A DNA stretch of 64,000 nt from Castanea sativa (taxonomy: Eukaryota; Streptophyta; Magnoliopsida; Fagales; Fagaceae), in assembly GCF_040712315.1 (NCBI RefSeq), contig NC_134014.1:38801634-38865633 (forward strand), in the 5' to 3' direction. This document shows, in pieces, positions 11,201-23,427 of this stretch. The translations under genes and the position numbers were made by a program. The stretch's first letter is position 1. Each line of letters begins with the position of its first letter. A model generated the notes under the pieces. The model searched no databases, was not told the origin of the DNA, and saw only the letters and a program-made list of their open reading frames with translations.

Positions 11201-11949
11201 CATGTTGAATGGCAAGGACCTTCACTGTAGTGACTTGAACAAATGAACATTCATGAGCATTATTTAAAGCATTTGTAAGTATATCAAATATATCTGTTAT
11301 CTGTTTGAGATTTGATTGTTCCCCTAAGTCCTTTAGACTTATTGACAAGTGGGGGGTTAAGTGGAGTCCGACGTGGATGAATGCTCTGCTATTGTGTATA
11401 TTTTCGAAGTTAAAGGTATACTTTGATGAGATTGTGGACTTAGTAGGTTTAATCTGTTCTATTGCTAATCAGGAAGGTGTGATAAGTGTGCTACCACTTA
11501 TGAAGATAACCAAATCAAGCTATAACTCATTGTCATGTTAGTTAATTGTTAAATAAAACAGAAACTATGTTAGGATCAATATAAATATCACAATTATGAA
11601 AGAAAAACTTATAATTATCACTGGTCTTAGCCTTAGAAATCGGCAAGTTGCTTACAAAAGATCAAACTAAATTACAAGTTCAAGGAACAAAAGCAACATT
11701 TAAAAAAAAAGACAACTCATGGTTTCATCTTTATTACAAGTTTGTCCTTTAAAGTCTTGGCAGGCTGGGTGGTTGCTCTGCTAAGGATGCCAAACCCTTA
11801 CTCTTGGGATTTTCCTTGGCAAGAATGGGGAGAGTTGCCAAAATCAACTCGTGACTTTGAGAAACCATCCAAGGGCTTTGTCATCTCGAGGGCAACCTCC
11901 TTAGGGACTTCTTTCTCCTTATCATGTGCGTTGGTTTGCTCTGCCCCTT
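11201..11949. other. Retrotransposon 3' region without recognised coding sequence
   Basis: This lies between the tandem array and the antisense ORF remains. Open frames at 11305-11541 and 11742-11954 (+) match nothing I recognise. Confidence 0.4.
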
Positions 11950-14330
11950 TTTGAGGACTGTTGGGAGGAGGAGGGTCCTTGGTCAGAACCTTTTCAATAG
12001 GGTTTGTAACATTAGGGGATGCGCCATCCTAGGAGGCTAAGAAGCTTGATGCCCAGATTGCAGGGGGGTAGTATACATTTTCTGCTCTCCTAAGTGCTGA
12101 GGAGGCCTCAACCCTTGCCAGGTTAAGGGCCTCGTTCCACACCTGGAAGCAGTATGCTCTACATACCCCCAAAACCTTAGATCTGAGGGCCTCCTTAATC
12201 TTAACTATCCCCACATCGTAGCCATCCTATTCTGCCTAATCCTTGGTTTTCTCAGCATCCTTCAGTTTCTTCTTTAGCATTTTGATTTGCTCTCTAGCAG
12301 CAGTAAGCTCACTCTCAGCTTGGCGGAGTTGCTTGCACTGAGTCTTGGCCTGTCTTTCCGCCCCTTCTAGTGCCGCCTCAGCGCTTTTCTTCTCCCTCTC
12401 GGCCTCGGTGAACTAGGCGTTCAACTCCTTCACCCTCTTCTTGGCCACATTTAAAGGCCTCAACAGCAGCAACTCGCCTACCCTCCTCATCCTTCATTTT
12501 TCGATGAGAAAGATCCATCAACTCCTCAGCTCTGAAAGTGGCTTGGACAGCCTGCAAAGGAAACTTAGCAAGTAAGTAAAGGCAAGAGTAATATATATAT
12601 ATATATATAATAAAAATAAACAAATAAATAACAGATTTAGCTTGAACAACTTACGCAAGGTCTCTTTTCAGACTTAGAAACACCTCGTGTTTCTTCATAG
12701 TCCTAAGATTGGCCAAGTCATCGGGTAGTAGCAGGGCTTGCTCTATAACGTCTGCCATGTACCCGACCTTTCCCTACTGCCAGTCCCTAATTAAGGAGTT
12801 CGCGTAGAAAGGGGACCCGTCTAACACCAACGGGGGATTCCAATTTGGTACCCTGGTGTGGAGATCACGTCCTCTGTCTCCAGGTGCCCCATCACTCAGG
12901 GACCTTGTTTGGGTAGTCTTGGCTACCTTGGCCCCTTTTAGAGACTCATTCTCTTTGGAAGGAACATCCCGGCCTTCTTCCATCACATCCTTCCCCTTTT
13001 GTTCCTGTTTCCTCTTTTTATCTGCAAGTTCTTGCTGAGGATCATGAGAAGTGGGGAGAGAGGAGTGTTTAGCTTAACCAACTGCCTCAAGCACCTTGCC
13101 CCCAACTTGAGACTCCATTACCTCTAAAAGGCTGGCCCTGGGTTTGCACTGTATCCCCATTACTTCAGGAACAGTGGTGTCTTCTTGGATGCTACTTACT
13201 TGGGCTAAAGGAAGGTGGCAAGGATCGCAGATCTGAGGCTCTAGAGATAGGGGCTTGTTGAAGATGGCAAACTTGTCTTCGGAGTCATGCACTTCAACTA
13301 TATCTTTTTCTTTTTCTTCTTCTTCTTCTTCTTCTTCTTCTTCTTCTTCTTCCTTTGTGGTGGCTGGCTATGAAGGGGTCACTTCGTCCTCGGCCTTGTA
13401 CTAAAAGAGTGGTTCTACCTTCAATACACCTTGTGGTCCTGAACCTGAGTTGAGAAAACCAGGCACGACGACATTGATTAGGTGCAGGCTCGGGTCTTTT
13501 GCCTTTATCACACACTTCGGTGCTTAAAAATTGGATGAAAGTGGAGTGTAGTCGAGGATCAAATGTATCGCTCGTAATTGACTAGCTTTGTGGACAAACA
13601 CCTCAGCTTGGAGTATTTTGCCCAGGCTTTGCTTGTTGACAATGTTGAAGTTCAATTCAACGGTGTGCTTATCTGCGAAACCATTAGGAAAACAAAAAAA
13701 ATCGTCAGTAATAGAATAGCACAAATCAAAGAAGAGTTCATTTACAAGCACAAACAAGGAAAGATGGGTACAAACTATGGCAAAGAGAAATAAAGGATGA
13801 TTTAGAAGCCATAAACCTATACCTACAACCCCACCTAGTTTCCCCTCTCTCGTCAAACAGGGGTGGCCATCGTGCCATTCTCCAGAAACGATTAGAAAGT
13901 TTTTATTCATGCCTTTGTTGGATTCAGGGAGGCATGAGATGAGCGTAACCTTGGGGTACCTAGTTTTTAGGTAATATCTCTGTCCTTTTAAGTCATGGAG
14001 ATTATAGACCTAGTTGACGTCGTGATGGGTAAGGTTTAAGCCCATTTTTTTCATTAAGGGCATCTACGCTACCCAAAATCCTAAACATGTTTGGGGCACA
14101 TTGGGTAGGGGCTAATCTATGAGCCCTAAGGTAATCCCTAGTGACTGTGCCCATAGGGATTCTCATCCCTCCTTCTATAAAGGCAATCATCGAGATTACC
14201 ACTTCTCCCTCCTGCCTTTCAGTGTGCCGATCCCTTTACTTACAATGCCTAATGGAGACTCCTAGAGGGATTCTATATTGAGCTTTAAAGCTCTCTATAT
14301 CCTCTGCGGAGTCTACCAAGTAAGTGAATC
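11950..14330 (-). pseudogene. Antisense additional ORF of the Tat element, decayed
   Basis: Several minus-strand pieces line up in one direction, antisense to pol. 14202-14002 reads GGMRIPMGTVTRDYLRAHRL followed by APTQCAPNMFRILGSVDALN. 13910-13524 reads MNKNFLIVSGEWHDGHPCLT and later VFVHKASQLRAIHLILDYTP. 13292-13074 and 12986-12774 continue with low-complexity acidic and serine-rich sequence, and about 12620-12029 is rich in A/E/K coiled-coil-like sequence in broken frames. I recall similar hypothetical proteins as antisense ORFs of plant Tat-lineage elements. Function is unknown. Stops and frameshifts show it is dead here. A TCT repeat (about 13314-13353) and a TA repeat (about 12592-12609) have expanded within it. 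Confidence 0.6.
13314..13353. repeat. (TCT)n microsatellite
   Basis: About 13 TCT units. The arginine run seen in the minus-strand frame comes from this repeat. Confidence 0.9.
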
Positions 14331-14820
14331 TACCCATGTATGAAAGAAGGTTGAAGGTACTACGATGGTGGAGGGGAATTAAGAGTGCCGAGGAGAAAAG
14401 GACACTGTGTAAAGAAAAGTAGAAGGAAAAGTAAGTAAAAAGGGATGAAAAGACTTACACGAAAAAAGAAACTCTCCTCGGACTAGCTCTTGATATTTAT
14501 GAGTGCAAAAGTGAAGAGAATGAGGGGTTCAAGCGATATTTGTATCAGATAGAGAGACAAGCGGGAAAATTCCCGCCCGAGTTCCAAGAAAATCTCTAGC
14601 TATTGGATCCGCATTGCACCGTAGAACGTGTGAAACATGGAGCCGCAGAAAATTAATGAAGGCGCGTCTCGGATGCCGAAGCGTCAAAAGCGTGCATTGG
14701 GAAGTTAAAAAGGTACCTACGTAGACAGGAATGATGTATGATGAGAGCGGGTTACTTTAGGTAATATCGAAATCCCCATTTCTTCGTGAGGAGCTAAAGA
14801 GGAGGATTTCGAGGGGCTAT

Positions 14821-15576
14821 TGTAAGGATGATAGGCCCAGTAGTATATATTGGGCCAGGTGCCTGATTTGAGGACATCTAGTTATTCGAGGATGGGTAAA
14901 CATTGTTATAGAGGTCGACATTGATGAATAAAGAAATGGGTCTGATTATGATGATTCGAGAATGGGGTCTGAGGAGGGATACTTCCTCGACTGAGCGAAG
15001 TAGAGGCCAGAATGTACAATCTGCCATCCATAAGCAACATTTCAAGAGATTCCATTGATAAGGATATACATCGTGAGAGCACATTGAATGCTCTGTAGCT
15101 AATTCTCTGGCCGCATTAATAAGGAAGTGATACCTGAACAGTAGTATTCAGCCTTACAGTTACTCCCAAAAACTTCAGGAAAGTGCTGATGGGACAGGGA
15201 TCAACACCAACAATCTGATCTACACGTGAAAGGTAGAGATAAAAGAGGGAAGATAGTATAAAATAAAGAGAAGACCCTGAAGGAAGGGGATTGGAGAATG
15301 AAGAGAAATACACTGTAGAATCAAGAACAATATTTGTAATCAGTCCCAAAAGAAATAGATACAAGAATTAACCTCCTCTGATTGTGTCCGAGGATGACTT
15401 TCCTTAGATAAAATCAATTCATCTTTATTCTATTGTCATCTTTACCCACTATGATTGTTGTCTAAACTCATTAGGACCTAGTTTTCTAATCTTCTCTCTA
15501 CAAATTCATTGTATTGGGCTCTTTGGGCCGACTTCCTTCTTTCCTTTGGGCTTAGGTACCAAATTGCGTCTCTACA
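14821..15576 (+). repeat. 3' LTR of the Tat-type element, 756 bp
   Basis: It starts TGTAAGGATGATAGGCCC right after a purine-rich tract (GAGGGGCTAT) and ends GCGTCTCTACA, giving TG...CA termini. The polypurine tract on the left and the absence of a primer-binding site on the right mark it as a 3' LTR in plus orientation. It shares long stretches with the solo LTR at 18429-19187, for example GATACCTGAACAGTA and TTCAGCCTTACAGTT. Confidence 0.85.
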
Positions 15577-15823
15577 TATATATTTTAAGTATATTCATGC
15601 ATATGCTTGTGATTACAAGCTAGTTAAAAAATAAAATACTCTACTTCCTCTTCCATAATTACCAAACTTCAAACTTTCAAACATTAATGCTAAGCTAGTT
15701 GAATTATTGGCTTACTTTTGTGTGAGCTCAATATTTTTTATTTTAATTTCAGTTAGCTTTTGTGTTGGCCTAAGATATAATTTTTTTTATAAGTAAAAAA
15801 AAAAGGTCAAAATCAAGAATCAA

Positions 15824-15963
15824 AAGCCAGTTTGGTAATGATGTTTAAACAACGAAAATTGTTGTTTAAACACCACAACACGTATTTTTATACACTTTTT
15901 CACCCACACGTATTTCCATAAAACTTAAACAACGTAACTAGAAACCTCTTACCAAACGGGCCC
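15824..15963. mobile_element. Small MITE (candidate), 140 bp
   Basis: The left end AAGCCAGTTTGGTAATGA and the reversed right end GGGCCCGTTTGGTAAGAG form imperfect inverted repeats. CAA precedes and TAA follows, near a TTA/TAA duplication. The GTTTGG core is shared with the other Tourist-like MITEs here. Confidence 0.5.
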
Positions 15964-18423
15964 TAAATTGTTAGTTTAACTAGTTTTAACCCATTTGGTT
16001 TTTTTTTTTTTTTTTTTTTTTTTTTTGCATTTTTGTAATGTGGGCTTGACAAGTTTAAATCTTGACTCACCGTAGAATCGATTGAATTAACTTGTTTGAT
16101 TTGGTTTTTAAAATCATTAGAAAAAACTACATAGCAAAATTGTTTGTTAGACAAATAACAAATGTTGCTAAATATCTTTAAGCCCCAATATGCAGAGCTA
16201 AATGGCCCAAATTTGAAGGGTAATACACCTATGGGGATGCTAATAAACTTTCATTATGTCTAAGTACTTACAACTTTGGAAACTATAAATTTGCATTTGA
16301 AGAAACTCAATTTTGGGAGAATTCGCTAATCGTTGGTATCTCTTTTTGTGTTTGTTTTGTTTCTCCAAGGATGAACCATTTGGAATTGTATTCATCAACA
16401 TGGAAAAAAAATTGGTTATTCTCATAATATCACGCTTTCAAGAATTTTTTTCAAGTTGTTCATTGAGAACCTTAAATTATATAAAATCTAATAAAAATAT
16501 AACTTCATATATTGACAAAAAAAAAAAAAAATACACGCAAATACATAAAAGTCTTATAAATTCTTTCGACAAGTTTTATTATTTTAAAATCATTACATAA
16601 TAGTCTCATTATCAATATTACAAGCAACATCTCTTTCAAATTTTTAGTTAAATAAAAATTTTATTTTTGCCTTCTCTTTTTGTTTGTAAAGATCTAATAT
16701 ATGGATAAATGGACCAAAGTTTGGCTACAAACTTAATTGTAGTCTAAGGCTATAACTCTCACTAAACAAATTAACATGGTTACATATTTTGAAAATTTTA
16801 CCATTGAATTGCATGTTCTTTATGTTCTTAAAGAACATATCAAATTTCATGCCAATCATATATTGTTTATTATTCAATCAATAAACTTATTTTTTATGTA
16901 TAATTTTATACTTCAAAAATTTGAAATTCAAACATTTCATTGATAATATAACTATTAATTTTTATCTTCTTGAAATTTTGGAAATATAGAGGATACAAGA
17001 AAAAAACGTTATCCAGTAGTGGATTTGTCAAAATTCACATCCAATAAAAAAAATATTAAGCGGAGTTGTAATCTTAGTCTACAAGACTACAATCAAATTT
17101 GTTGCCAAACTTTGTCAAAATTTTGATTATGTTGGGTCTAAAAAATTTTGGGGTTGTCATGAATTTTTTTAAGGATTGAAAAATCATAAAATTTTTAAAA
17201 TATTATATATAATAATTTTTTTTTCTAAGTTAGGGTGACCACCCTAGACACAATGTGGAGTTGCTCCTGCCCACCGTAAATTTTAATAGTAGAACCCACT
17301 ATAATATGAGTGGTGGAAGTACTATGTTACTTTACTCCAAAAATACTAAATAATTACTCATCTAAATGAATGAAAATTATAAATTTAGTGTCCTTAAATT
17401 TAATGTAGTAAAGCAATACTATTTTTAGCGACACAATGGATATTAAAAATTTATATATAAGCTTGACAAACTAATGTGTCACCTATTCTAAAGAAAAAAA
17501 ACAAAACAAAAAAACTTGTCACCAATTATAAAAAGTAATTTTCAAGAAAAAAAATCATAAAAAAGTAATTCATAAATTTATTTCTTTTAATACTGAAATA
17601 ATATCAATCACATTCATTACAACAACAATTTTTAAATAAACTATAACAAAATGAATTTATAAATCTTTTATAATAAAATTAATAGTAACCACAATATTTT
17701 CCTTTTTCTTTTTCTTTTTCTTTTGAGCTAAACAAAGTGTAGAGCTGTAAAATTGTAAATGTGCCATTAATTGAGTTGGTGGAATTTGGAATATGTAAGG
17801 GGGCTCTCTCTCTGTAGCATAGTCCATTATCACATTTAAGGTGCCGCATGGACACACAAGTGACACAACATGCCTTCCTTAAAAGGCCTATAGTTAGATG
17901 TGTGAAGAAAAAAAAAACAGCAAAGTACAGAAGAAAAATAAAGAAGTGTAAAGTCTCAACTCTCAACCGATTCACATTAATCTTTTTGGGGGCTAGATGT
18001 GTGCTAGTAGTTGCTTAGGTGATAATAATATATTATTGACATTGAACTTTGAACCATCTTCGTCCTAAATTATTGGCTCCTATTCCGAAAGCAGTAATGG
18101 CAACTGCTATGCCTCCTAAATTATTTCATGTTTTGTTGCCTCTAAAGACAGGATTTCTTTTTGAGAGGAGGCACTGCATTTACTGTGGTGGCTGCCGCCG
18201 GAGCAAAATCAGTCAGTATAATATAGTCCCAACTATGACTACCTCACATAAGAGTTTTAAAATTAGTTAAAAACCCATTATTATCTACATAGTAATAGTA
18301 ATTTATAGGAAAATGTTATGGATATTACCTATTTTACTATAAAATGTTTATAAACTAATTTTTTTATATAATAATAATAATTGTGATTTAAGCCACGGTC
18401 AACAGCTAATTAAAAAATTAATG
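15964..18423. other. Intergenic DNA without a supported gene
   Basis: AT-rich, with poly(T) at about 16002-16026 and poly(A) at 16519-16531. A 98-codon minus-strand frame (17679-17975) and a 73-codon plus frame (18049-18270) show no domain or exon context and are left out. Confidence 0.5.
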
Positions 18424-18428
18424 TTAAG

Positions 18429-19187
18429 TGTAGGGATGAAGGGCTTAGATAAGGATTTTGGGCCGTGGGCCGTGGGCCGTGCCCGAGGACATTAGATAGC
18501 GTAAGGACAAATAAATACTGGCGAAGACAGATAGGATATTTAGTCAAAGAAGAGGTCGAGTCACAGTGAACAAGTGATGTTATCCGAGGAGCTGCCCCTC
18601 CTCGGACGATAGATTAGAGGCCTGAAGTTCAACCACCCATCAAGCCTTAGGCAATAGGCAACCATGCTTGGAAGAATAAACTTTAGTGAGAGGTGAGTCA
18701 CCAGAGAGATGAGAAATATTTGGGCAGAAAGCTGTTACAACTGCATTGATACCTGAACAGTAACTTTCAGCCTTACAGTTGCCCATAGAGACTTCAAGAA
18801 GGTGCTGATGGGACAAGTATCAAGGCTAGTATTTTGATCTACACGTGGAGGGCTGAGATGAAAGAAGGGAAGAGAATATAAACGGCAGACACCCCATTAC
18901 AGTGGGTATCAGAGATTGAGAGAGAGAAAAAAGCACTGTGTAACTAAGAACTTGAATATTTGTATAAGTCAAGAAGAAATATATAAGAACATTCATTGCT
19001 TAGACCTGACCAAAAAACATTTTTCTTTGTCCAAACTGTTTATATTGCTTGTCCTGACACAAACCAGCCTAACACCTAACTCATTGAATGTTAAATTTTA
19101 GGTCCGCTCTCTAACAAATTCATTGTTTTGGACTTTTTGGACCATTGTCCATTCCATTTGGGTTGTGGACTAAATCCAGTTCTTACA
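18429..19187. repeat. Solo LTR, 759 bp, with 5-bp target duplication
   Basis: It starts TGTAGGGATGAAGGGC and ends CAGTTCTTACA. TTAAG occurs immediately before (18424-18428) and after (19188-19192), the 5-bp duplication of LTR retrotransposons. No internal region remains, so this is a solo LTR left by recombination between two LTRs. Its middle resembles the 3' LTR at 14821-15576. The word GGGCCGT is tandemly repeated three times near the start. Confidence 0.9.
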
Positions 19188-19192
19188 TTAAG

Positions 19193-19930
19193 GATGTCAC
19201 AATTTTTATTATATAAATGTTAAGTATTACTCAAAAAAAAAATGTTATAAATTGTGATATGACACCAAGATGGGTTCCGCTTTTGATTTTTTTTTTTCCA
19301 ATGTTTGCATGTTAGCATTTGAAAGCTGATATTATTCCATGTCATCATTTTTAATATTTTGTTTTAAATTTTGATTTTAGAACTTCAAATAGTTCTAAAA
19401 TAAGTCACGGCCTTTTTGTATAAAGCAATCTAATTATTTTTAAAAAAATCATTAAATTAGGTTTGATATTTTCTGTAAACCAATTAAATTGGATACGTTA
19501 TTTTCTACAAATTCTTTAATTTGACTTTTTATTTGTTGATATTTTTATGAATTAAACATGTATCATATATAAAATTTTGTCAAACTTTCTTGTGCACCGA
19601 CTAGAATATTATGTTTTTGAAACGTTACAAATTCATCACTACTTTAGCTTTAACATTTTTCTATAACTTAATCTGTTTACTGCTTTCTTGTCTTTTGTTT
19701 AAAAGTTGGCTATTAGCATTATAATTAAAGAGCAGGTGGCATTAAAGAGAGATTACACGTGTAAATGAATATCAACACAATGTAGCTTAGCATTTAAACG
19801 TGATAATAATGTGACAGTAATATTTAAAATATAAAAAGTGGAGCATGTGATTGCTATAATTACTATAATTTAAATTAACAGTTAATGACTAATGATAATT
19901 CAATGAAAAGTGTTTTTGACAATTTAGGTA
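19193..19930. other. Intergenic AT-rich DNA, nothing recognised
   Basis: No open frame of interest and no clear repeat structure seen. Confidence 0.5.
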
Positions 19931-19939
19931 TTATTAGAT

Positions 19940-20097
19940 GGGAAATTATTGTGTACTGTCGGAGTACTATAAATGCGCACTCCATCATTTTATATGAATG
20001 ATGGGTTCCACAACTTAAATTCATGGTGAGATTCACCATTCATGTGAGAGAAAGAAATACGCATTTATGATACTCCAAGAGTACCTAATAATTTTCC
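19940..20097. mobile_element. Mutator-type MITE, 158 bp
   Basis: The left end GGGAAATTATTGTGTACT and the reversed right end GGAAAATTATTAGGTACT start inverted repeats of about 38 bp that continue through GGAGTA and ATAAATGCG on both sides. TTATTAGAT (19931-19939) and TTATTGGAT (20098-20106) form a 9-bp duplication with one mismatch. Confidence 0.8.
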
Positions 20098-20106
20098 TTA
20101 TTGGAT

Positions 20107-22379
20107 AAATAAATGCTCATATCACTAGCAACACAACCAAAATAACTCACTAGTTTAAGTTTTTTTTTTTTTTGGTAGTTTTATTAAAGTAACTTTATAA
20201 ATTGTAGTTTTCTTAATTAAATTTCTAGTTTTATCCTTCCTTTTCTTTCTTGATAATGACCTTGTTATTCTGAATTTCATTATTTCGTAATAGATACCTC
20301 TATCTCATTAATCACCTCATAGCATAGTTAGGATATTCCCTTTATCGATGTAGTTGTTACTTGGCTTTCATCTTCAAATATATAATTGATATACAATAGT
20401 TAACTTAATTACCATCTGTACAAAGAATCGTCATCAATGTTGGAAAAGTTTTCTTTGTTGAGATAGAATGGAGCCTATAGGGCTATACCCTTAAAAAAAA
20501 AAAATTGGAAGCTTAACAAAGGCCATCAAGGCATCCCACAATCAAAGTGATGTTTAAAATTTAAACATGTACCAACATTAACAAGACTATTAAATGTAAA
20601 AAATAAAATAAAATAAAACTATAAAAAATATTAGTTATTTTTTTATTTTCTCATACAAATTTTTTAAAAGTATTTTATAAATAAATACTTTTAGGTCATT
20701 AATTCATTAACAAAATCCTAAAAATAATACTAATAGCGGTAGGGTTATTCCAATTTTTCTTTTCTTTTCTATTTTCACCCTTATCTTCATTACCTTTTTT
20801 TGATAAAAATTCACCCTTATTTTCCAGACGGAGTTTGAACTTTGAACTCAACGCATTAAATGACAAAAACCGTCCTTGCATGTATGTAGCAAAAATAAAT
20901 AAATGAAAAAAAGAAACCACCCTTGCATGCAATAATAAATGGCCCACCACAAAGGACAATGATAATTCAAGAAAATTATTTTTAGGATAAGCACTCTCTA
21001 AGAGCTCGAAATCGGCAAGCCGTTATCGACCAATTTTTTGCTGGTCAAGGCCAGCCGTTAGAATATAATTATTGCTGACGATAATTGATAGGTAGAGCAA
21101 AAATGTACTAGTAGCAGTTTCTTGATAGTGCCCTCTCTCTCTCTCTCTCCAACAAAAAAAACTACTAATTTTTAGTAGTTTATTTTGTTTAGAGGCCTAC
21201 CATCCCATCTCTTCGATTCCCTCTATAATCTTTGTTTAAAGAGTTAGATGATGGGCTTGGCATCTCGGGTCCTTCTCCAATTATGTGATAATCTCATAAT
21301 TAGACAAATGAGTAATATTAGTGACACAACAAAATGTCACAAAAATTTTACAATATTTTTAAATATATCAATTTACATATGGGCTCACTACAATATTTAA
21401 TTAAAAAAATTTATGCTAATTTGAGAATAATATGAAATTGTTGTGTCCTATTTTTAGAACAACACACGTAAGGAAAACCATGATTTGTCAAACCAATCTC
21501 TTAAACGAACAGAATAAAACAACATTAAAAAGGAAAAAGAACAGCGAAACATATTATTGTTAGATAAGTTATTTTATTTTATTTTATATTTATTAATTTA
21601 CCAATGGGACACAAATGGCAATATAGGTATGTGACACGTATAAATAGGCAATACTAAAAACACAATTTAAACGTGTTAATAAATGAATGATGACGATTAC
21701 CATATTTCAGTAACGCATTTAGAATAGAGGAGAATATTGTCAAAGTATTAGGAGAAGGTGTTAGATGGAGATAAAGATTTGTCGATAATTCCTAATAACA
21801 TTCGACAACCGTTAGAGATCTCAATTATAAATAGAGGACCTATTTTTCAAGGACACCCAACTCAAATTATAAGCTAATCAACAACAATTTTTCTCTTGTT
21901 ATTGTATCTACTTTCTAGTTTTTTGGATTATTATAAGTTATTAAATGCAAGTAATATAATATACACACTTGCAATCATTACTCTTTCATGTTTATGAAGC
22001 TTTACTAGATTCATAGCAAGTTTATAGTTACATCGATCGATTATATGAAAATTAAAATCATCTTAAACAATTAATCCTATATTGAGCAAGGAATTAATAA
22101 AAGGATTACAAGAATGACACTCACTTTGCTTTTTAATTAGTTGATTTAGAGCTTTTGACTGACCCCTTGGTGATTGAATAGAATCAAAATGAATTTAGAA
22201 TTATTACTTAATATTTAATAGAAACCATGCATAACAAAATTCAAGAGATTTATTAGAACATTAATAGAGTAAAATTGAAATGGAGCTAACCTCTTTTAGA
22301 AACTTTTTGTAAGAAAGCAAAATTTTAAGAGAGGCAAACTAGCACCAAGTTCTCTCCATGCTATAATGAAGTCATACTT
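20107..22379. other. Intergenic DNA without a supported gene
   Basis: AT-rich. A short CT microsatellite lies at about 21131-21149. No exon-like reading frame or TE terminus could be established. Confidence 0.5.
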
Positions 22380-22387
22380 AACTATAT

Positions 22388-23419
22388 CAGTGGCGGCTCC
22401 ATGATTTTCTTTTAGGGGGGTCAATAGTGTCTTGAGCTAGAATTTTGTTGTGGGGAGTAAAAAATAAAATGATTAATTTTTCTTTTTGTATATACAATTG
22501 TCATATTACATACAATAATCTAATATAGTACTCTATATAGTATACAATACAACTATATTGTAAAATAGTCTAAAAAAAATCAGTAATAGTTTAAAATTTT
22601 GTAAAAAAAACAACAATAGAACGCATATAAATAAATAACAAATCATAATATATGTCAAATTAATAATAATTTATTATAATCATATGTAATATCAATTAAA
22701 TAAAAATATATAATAAAGATGAATAGCAACACGCCTAAGAGTAGGTCTGAGAGTAAACGTTAAACTAAGGAAAATAAATAGTAACTTCTATTAGATTTTG
22801 CTTTTGAAGTGTATGGATTTTTAACCACACATGTGGTCATTCTCTTGAAATTGGAGCAAGCACTAAAAGACTTTTTGGACTCGAAAAACTGTAGAACACT
22901 AATTAAACTACTTGATTAGATAGAAAGAAAATATAGAAGGGAGAAAGAGAGAATGAGAAAAGAATCATAGAAATACAGATTAGTCGGTAGTACAAGTGGT
23001 GTAATTTTTTGTTGATGAAGAAGAAAAGTGCAGGGAAAAACAATTTCATTCTACCATCAACTGTAAAGTAAGTTAGAATCCAGAGAGAAGGCTTATTTAT
23101 TTTTTAATAAATGAACAATTTTAAGAGTACAAAACATTTGCGCAATAAAATCTAAATGGCAAGTTATTAAAGGTATTTAAAAAAATAATGTTAGTTATGA
23201 GTTTAGATAAAAAAGTCAATATATTACAACTTGTCACTTAATCTTTATTGTAGAAAAATTGAGAAAATATTATGAAAATAGCACTAATATGATCATATTT
23301 CAAGTTTATTTCAATTGGGTTTAAACAAAATTTAGGGTTAGGGTGTTCAAAATTAAGGGTCAAAACAAAAAAAAATTTTAAAAAAAATATTCTTTGGGCT
23401 GGCTGTAGAGCAGCCCCTA
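22388..23419. mobile_element. hAT-type non-autonomous transposon, 1032 bp
   Basis: The left end CAGTGGCGGCTCCATGA and the reversed right end TAGGGGCTGCTCTACAG form short imperfect inverted repeats. AACTATAT is duplicated exactly at 22380-22387 and 23420-23427, an 8-bp target duplication as in hAT elements. The interior is AT-rich with no transposase. Confidence 0.85.
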
Positions 23420-23427
23420 AACTATAT

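Larger units (their letters stand above)
9385..15576 (+). mobile_element. Degraded Tat-type Ty3/Gypsy retrotransposon
   Basis: The order along the plus strand is: a short LTR-like segment with CCGAGGAGCCC words (about 9385-9840), integrase remains (about 9939-10440), a tandem array (10531-11200), an antisense extra ORF in pieces (about 14330-11950), a polypurine tract (GAGGGGCTA) and a 3' LTR (14821-15576). Gag, protease, reverse transcriptase and RNase H are missing, so a large internal deletion joins the left segment to integrase. An extra ORF and tandem repeats between pol and the 3' LTR are known traits of the Tat lineage. The left boundary is weak: AATAT precedes 9385 while TATAT follows 15576, one mismatch from a 5-bp duplication. 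Confidence 0.65.

Noticed and set aside
9381..15581. AATAT / TATAT as target duplication of the degraded Gypsy element
   Set aside because: One mismatch in AT-rich DNA, and the left LTR-like segment is not clearly the partner of the 3' LTR.
17657..18270. Open frames of 69-98 codons, one cysteine-rich
   Set aside because: Low-complexity tails and no recognisable motif. The cysteines do not form a known pattern.
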